DNA of 5,242 bases. It comes from Pseudomonadales bacterium (GTDB lineage: Bacteria > Pseudomonadota > Gammaproteobacteria > Pseudomonadales > Azotimanducaceae). Positions 4,942 through 5,242 of the stretch are shown here, in pieces. Each line of letters starts with the position of its first letter. The first letter of the stretch is position 1. Location: positions 1 to 5,242 of the forward strand of contig JAKUTI010000195.1 of the NCBI GenBank assembly GCA_022448765.1, in the 5' to 3' direction. A model generated the notes under the pieces. The model saw only the letters and a program-made list of their open reading frames with translations. It was not told where the DNA came from and ran no database searches. The position numbers and the translations under genes were made by a program.

Positions 4942-5242
4942 CTAGACGGAGATCTCGCCCTGTAGATATTTTTTCGTGTGGCCGCCAATGAACACGCGGG
5001 AGCCCCTCAACTCGCAGTAAAGACGTCCACCGCGTTGCGATAGCTGTGCAGCGGCAAGCTCTGTTTTGCCGGTTTGTCCGGCCCAATAGGGCACCATCAG
5101 CGTGTGGGTCGATCCTGTAACTGGGTCTTCAGGAACGCCCGTGCGCGGTGCGAAAAAACGCGAGACAAAGTCGACTTGGTCCCCGGGCGCTGTGACGATG
5201 ACGCCTCTGCAGTCCAGTGTGGCGATTAAACCGAAATCTGGT
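4942..5242 (-). CDS. PhzF-family (phenazine biosynthesis-like isomerase/epimerase) protein, C-terminal part
   Basis: The last 99 codons of a gene whose start lies beyond the right edge; the stop TAG is at 4942-4944. The reading frame is open to the window end and shows the PhzF/YddE C-terminal domain. The hallmark G-V-P-E-D-P-V-T-G-S stretch (EDPVTGS at 5110-5130) is followed by a P-Y-W-A segment, G-K, a Q-L-S-Q-R-G-G turn and a closing G-x-R-V-x-I-G-G strand ending in Y-L-Q-G. PhzF isomerises a phenazine precursor, while many relatives have unknown roles; complete members are about 260-300 residues. The catalytic Glu of the N-terminal half is outside the window, so activity cannot be judged. 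Nothing here indicates phenazine production; the other phz genes are absent. Convergent with the nitroreductase gene. Confidence 0.9.
   Translation of the reverse strand, partial: PDFGLIATLDCRGVIVTAPGDQVDFVSRFFAPRTGVPEDPVTGSTHTLMVPYWAGQTGKTELAAAQLSQRGGRLYCELRGSRVFIGGHTKKYLQGEISV

Overview
This looks like a chromosomal accessory segment from a moderately GC-rich Gram-negative bacterium, most likely a proteobacterium and plausibly a gammaproteobacterium. The signs are a small lipoprotein-type signal peptide, a BFD-type [2Fe-2S] protein, Shine-Dalgarno starts (GGAGGT, AGGA) and the enzyme families present. I see no rRNA, tRNA, CRISPR array, transposase or integrase. The taxon is an inference from style, not from a marker gene.

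Layout from left to right. A membrane-anchored or secreted alpha/beta-hydrolase of the PHB-depolymerase/feruloyl-esterase (LpqC-like) type runs in on the + strand and is cut by the left edge (3-911). It meets head-on a small Cys-rich putative lipoprotein on the - strand (917-1129). A roughly 200 bp divergent spacer carries promoter-like -10 boxes in both directions and leads to a + strand BFD-like [2Fe-2S] protein (1335-1601) that appears to have a leaderless start. After a short convergent gap with a stem-loop come two - strand iron(II)/2-oxoglutarate dioxygenase genes: a TauD/TfdA-family enzyme (2757-3671), then 9 nt later a PhyH-family enzyme (1650-2747). A 414 bp divergent spacer, rich in small palindromes, separates this pair from a + strand nitroreductase-family flavoprotein (4086-4727). 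The nitroreductase is followed by a candidate terminator, and the right edge cuts a - strand PhzF-family protein whose last 99 residues are visible (4942-5242). This last gene is not obvious from start-to-stop ORF calling because its start lies outside the window.

How the genes may work together. The clearest functional unit is the two-dioxygenase operon. Both enzymes keep the complete 2-His-1-carboxylate iron triad and the 2-oxoglutarate arginine, so both should be active oxygenases, yet they come from different families and probably act on the same small molecule or in the same pathway. The TauD-family member lacks the second arginine that taurine and 2,4-D dioxygenases use to hold their acidic substrates, so neither named substrate should be assumed. 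The divergent nitroreductase and nearby PhzF homologue fit a small-molecule or aromatic modification neighbourhood, but no substrate can be read from the sequence. I do not see a defence system or another clearly undescribed molecular machine here. The most novel-looking items are the mixed dioxygenase pair, the Cys-rich lipoprotein, the extended leaderless BFD protein and a small ORF overlapping the dioxygenase start.
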